Shown piece by piece: positions 61,177 to 64,000 of a DNA stretch of 64,000 bases. The first letter of the stretch is position 1. Each line of letters opens with the position of its first letter. Made by a program: the position numbers and the translations under genes. The notes under the pieces were generated by a model, which worked only from the letters and a program-made list of their open reading frames with translations, was not told the origin of the DNA and made no database searches. Origin of the DNA: Chaunax sp. Z400 (taxonomy: Eukaryota; Chordata; Actinopteri; Lophiiformes; Chaunacidae). The stretch is from the NCBI GenBank assembly GCA_037577475.1, contig CM075202.1:10805501-10869500 (forward strand), in the 5' to 3' direction.

Positions 61177-61180
<4 letters not shown>

Positions 61181-64000
61181 AAATGTTTTTCATTACTTAT
61201 CGCTTATGATTCTCCTTACAAACACAGTATGCATGACCTGCTTGCTTGTGAAATGTGAAAACGCTCATACTGCACAGAGCATATAATTGCAATTGTAATA
61301 ATTCTTTATTTTTCTATAAAAATGTTTTTCAGCCACATTTCATTCATTTTTTTTTCATTTCACTTGACTTCACTCATATCTTATATCAAGTGTTTCCCTT
61401 TTTCTGGTTTGGTTGTACAATAAGAATAAACATGTCAGGAGGCACAGCAAAAATATTTACATAGACTAAATTCATTTAATGGACATTTGTACATTATTCT
61501 TAAATCTGTTCTGGAAACCTGGAAATGCGTAAAGTGTTTTTCTTAATGGCTCCATATGCAACCATGTTCTGCAATTACTGTCATAGGTGAAGCATGAACT
61601 GTTAATTAACACCTAAAATCGATGTTATCCCTGGAATTTATGACATTTCTGGCCATGAGCAATTAGTGCTTAACAACATACAGCACAACTCTCCTCCACT
61701 CACACAACAGGATGTGTCTGTGACTCTTTACCGTAACTTTTGTTCATACTTCTTTTTATCATCTCTGGGGATTTAAGCAGCTGTCAGGACTCCAGAGCTT
61801 AGACGACAGTGTCTGGGAGTGGCTACGTCCCCGAGGAGCAGAGCAGGGCCCCCCCCCCCATCTTTGTTTCTGCATGCTCAAGTTGTTTGAGAAATCTTCA
61901 AATGCAAATGTGGTACTTACCTATACTGCCCAGTAACAAAACTGTGTCACACTCGGAGTCGTCTGTGAAAGCCCTGATTTTGTCTGAGGATATATAGAGG
62001 TGAGGAGAGGCAAGTAAACAAAGCATAATGTGGAGGTCAAATGCTAATGAGGACTCCATTTTTTACGTCTGTCTCCCTCCAAAGGCAAAGTAACAACGTC
62101 ATCCAGACATAATAAATCTTCCAAATAAATAAGAAACTTTAAGATTCAGAGAAGACTTTGCGGTATTCAGTGTGTCACATTGAATTAAATTACCGACAAG
62201 CCCTGATTTCTCTCATGCACCCTTATTTGAATTGTCCCACTTAGCTGCGTGCTTGAGACAGCAAGATGTTTGCAAGCCCATTTTCAAGCCAAACACCCTC
62301 CCATATAATTTCCATCTGCTCACTGGTTAATAGGGTAATACCAGAGAGAACCCCACTATGAACTGTAACTTGCCGTAGCTGAGATACAAGCCATAATACT
62401 AAGACTTGAACAGATGCAATGCCATGCGGGGTTTGCAGCTGTTCAGGGGCCTCGGAAAACCCACAGCTGTCCCCTCTCTGTCTGAGTCCCCAAGTAAAAG
62501 GAGACTGAAAGACAGACGTGACTGATGAGGCGATGAAACACGAAAAGAAGCACGTGGGATGAGGAGTAGCGCAGGTAGCAGAGTGCACCATTTTAATGCA
62601 TATCTGATTGTTTCCTCCTTGCGCTCTGCATGTCAGAGGCACTGTCACTCAGTCATTGTGGCAACCTATAGATGGCGCTCCATTCATTTTGAAAAAAAAA
62701 CGCCGGCCTTTCTCTGTCCTGTCCGTCACGAAGTGCCACAGACTGCATGGTGGTGGGGATGAGCTGCAGAGAAAGGCACCCTTACCTGTCCTTGAGCCAG
62801 GCGACAGAGAAAAAAAAAAGAGTAGATTCAGCATGTATGTATGCTGTAGCCAGGAGCCATAAATCATGACCTTCTTCAATTTACACAGGGAGCATATTGA
62901 TGGTTTCCTATCTCCTTCACTCACTTTCACCTAGTTACATTGTCTAAGACAAAACCATGACTGACACTTTACAGCCTTTCCTCTGTGGACTCTCACCTCA
63001 GCTGCTGAATAATCCTCAGATGAGTCAAAGGAAGAAGTGTGAATGTGTATTGGAGAGAATGCTGGTGGAGACAGTACAGGGTTGCACTAACAGTGTAATC
63101 ATAGGCCGCACTGTTGCAGTGTCAATGCCCCGTCTTAAGGACAGACAAGCCTGCAAAGTGGTGATGATTTAAGGAGAACAAAACAGGGTTTACAAGACGG
63201 AAAGTCACTCTGAGGACAGTGGGCCATGCCCTGATTCTTGTCTACAAGACTGAAAACAGAAGAAAAAGTTCACGAGACAAAGAGGTTCTATTTTTTTTTT
63301 TTAGTATCTTTTACTTTCCTTGCAGGTTTTTTTTTCTTTATAGCTTAATAGTTATTTGTCTGCAGTCCCTATGTGTCAATGGTTAATACACTAACTATAC
63401 ACTAACATACTGGTAATGCTGACACACTGTGCAGACCAATCCACAATTTAATACAGTTGTTATTTCCAGCAATAATATGGAGTGGCGGCACAACCATGCC
63501 AAGAGAATGAATAAAAAATGAAAAAAGCGACAAGCCCATTTATATGTTTAATTCAATCTTCTGTTGAGAGATCTTTTCATTGGTCATCATAGTTGACTTT
63601 GTTTAGCGGAATGGTTTGTGGCAGGCTGATTAAACGCAGACTTACTCCCCGAACCCCCATATTGGCTGAAGTTGAAAGCCCAGTAAATGAAATGACTTCC
63701 ACAGGATTGCACCACAAAGGAAGGGAGTGTGTCAGATGTGCATTCAGCCCGCGTTGTTGCTAACACAAGGTCAAACGGGACATTGTGTAGACAGCTAACC
63801 AACTGACAGTCGGGGCAGGAGGATGCCGTTACACCCCTAGGCGCTGTCTTGTTAAGCGTAAACTAGAGTGCACACATAGACACACACTCATACATGATGT
63901 TGGTCGGGCACTGTTTGACTGTACATGACTGCAATTTTATGTAATAGTTAAAAGCTAAAACCAAAAGTCTAATCCTGAGATCAGGATCAGGCTGTTCTGT
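61177..64000. other. intergenic DNA without recognised genes
   Basis: No gene recognised. It has a C10 run at 61,851-61,860 and several A or T homopolymers (62,692, 62,810, 63,290). Open frames on both strands at 62,241-62,930 overlap one another and lack domains. The window ends without reaching another gene. Confidence 0.55.

Noticed and set aside
1..64000. CRISPR arrays, bacterial operons, tRNA or rRNA genes
   Set aside because: The DNA is animal nuclear sequence. I saw no spaced direct repeats of CRISPR type and no tRNA A/B boxes or rRNA blocks that I could recognise by eye.

Overview
The window is vertebrate nuclear DNA, almost certainly from a ray-finned (teleost) fish. It has split genes with canonical GT-AG introns and many small DNA-transposon relics of kinds common in fish (hAT-like, Tc1-like, Harbinger-like), plus one RNase-H-bearing LINE fragment. 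No bacterial, organellar or viral genes were seen. The main content is a tandem duplication of a two-gene block: a prospero homeobox gene (prox2-like, + strand) and a YLP-motif/P-loop gene (ylpm1, - strand), convergent (tail to tail). Human YLPM1 and PROX2 are also convergent neighbours, which supports both identifications.

Layout. (1) 1-8 kb: the intact-looking prox2 copy with four coding exons (487-6775). (2) 9-27.7 kb: ylpm1 copy A on the minus strand, 22 coding exons, 2,074 codons predicted; the summed exon length is divisible by three. (3) 28.4-31.4 kb: a decayed second prox2 that has lost exons, a splice site and key homeodomain residues. (4) 33.4-50.6 kb: ylpm1 copy B on the minus strand, 21 coding exons, 2,009 codons predicted. 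(5) 50.9-51.7 kb: the 3' part of a LINE, lying just upstream of the copy B start. (6) 52-64 kb: no convincing gene; AT-rich non-coding DNA with one degenerate MITE, a long (GT)n microsatellite and stretches that could be regulatory.

Both ylpm1 copies keep the whole family architecture: a Q/P-rich N-terminus, coiled-coil-like Q-rich segments, a long RGG/GRGGPP low-complexity exon, an R/E/D-rich segment, a P-loop kinase-like module, and a C-terminal RVRW phosphatase-1 docking motif. They differ in telling ways. Copy A has Gly where the P-loop needs Ser/Thr (GSGKG), while copy B keeps GSGKS. Copy A has a 13-codon cassette exon that I could not find in copy B. Copy B has an awkward exon 3 splice donor. 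Intron comparison shows near-identical blocks next to diverged ones, suggesting gene conversion between the copies. Several insertions in copy A have a matching empty site in copy B, so their order in time can be read. All protein and splice assignments come from reading the sequence and recalling the families; no alignment or database search was run.
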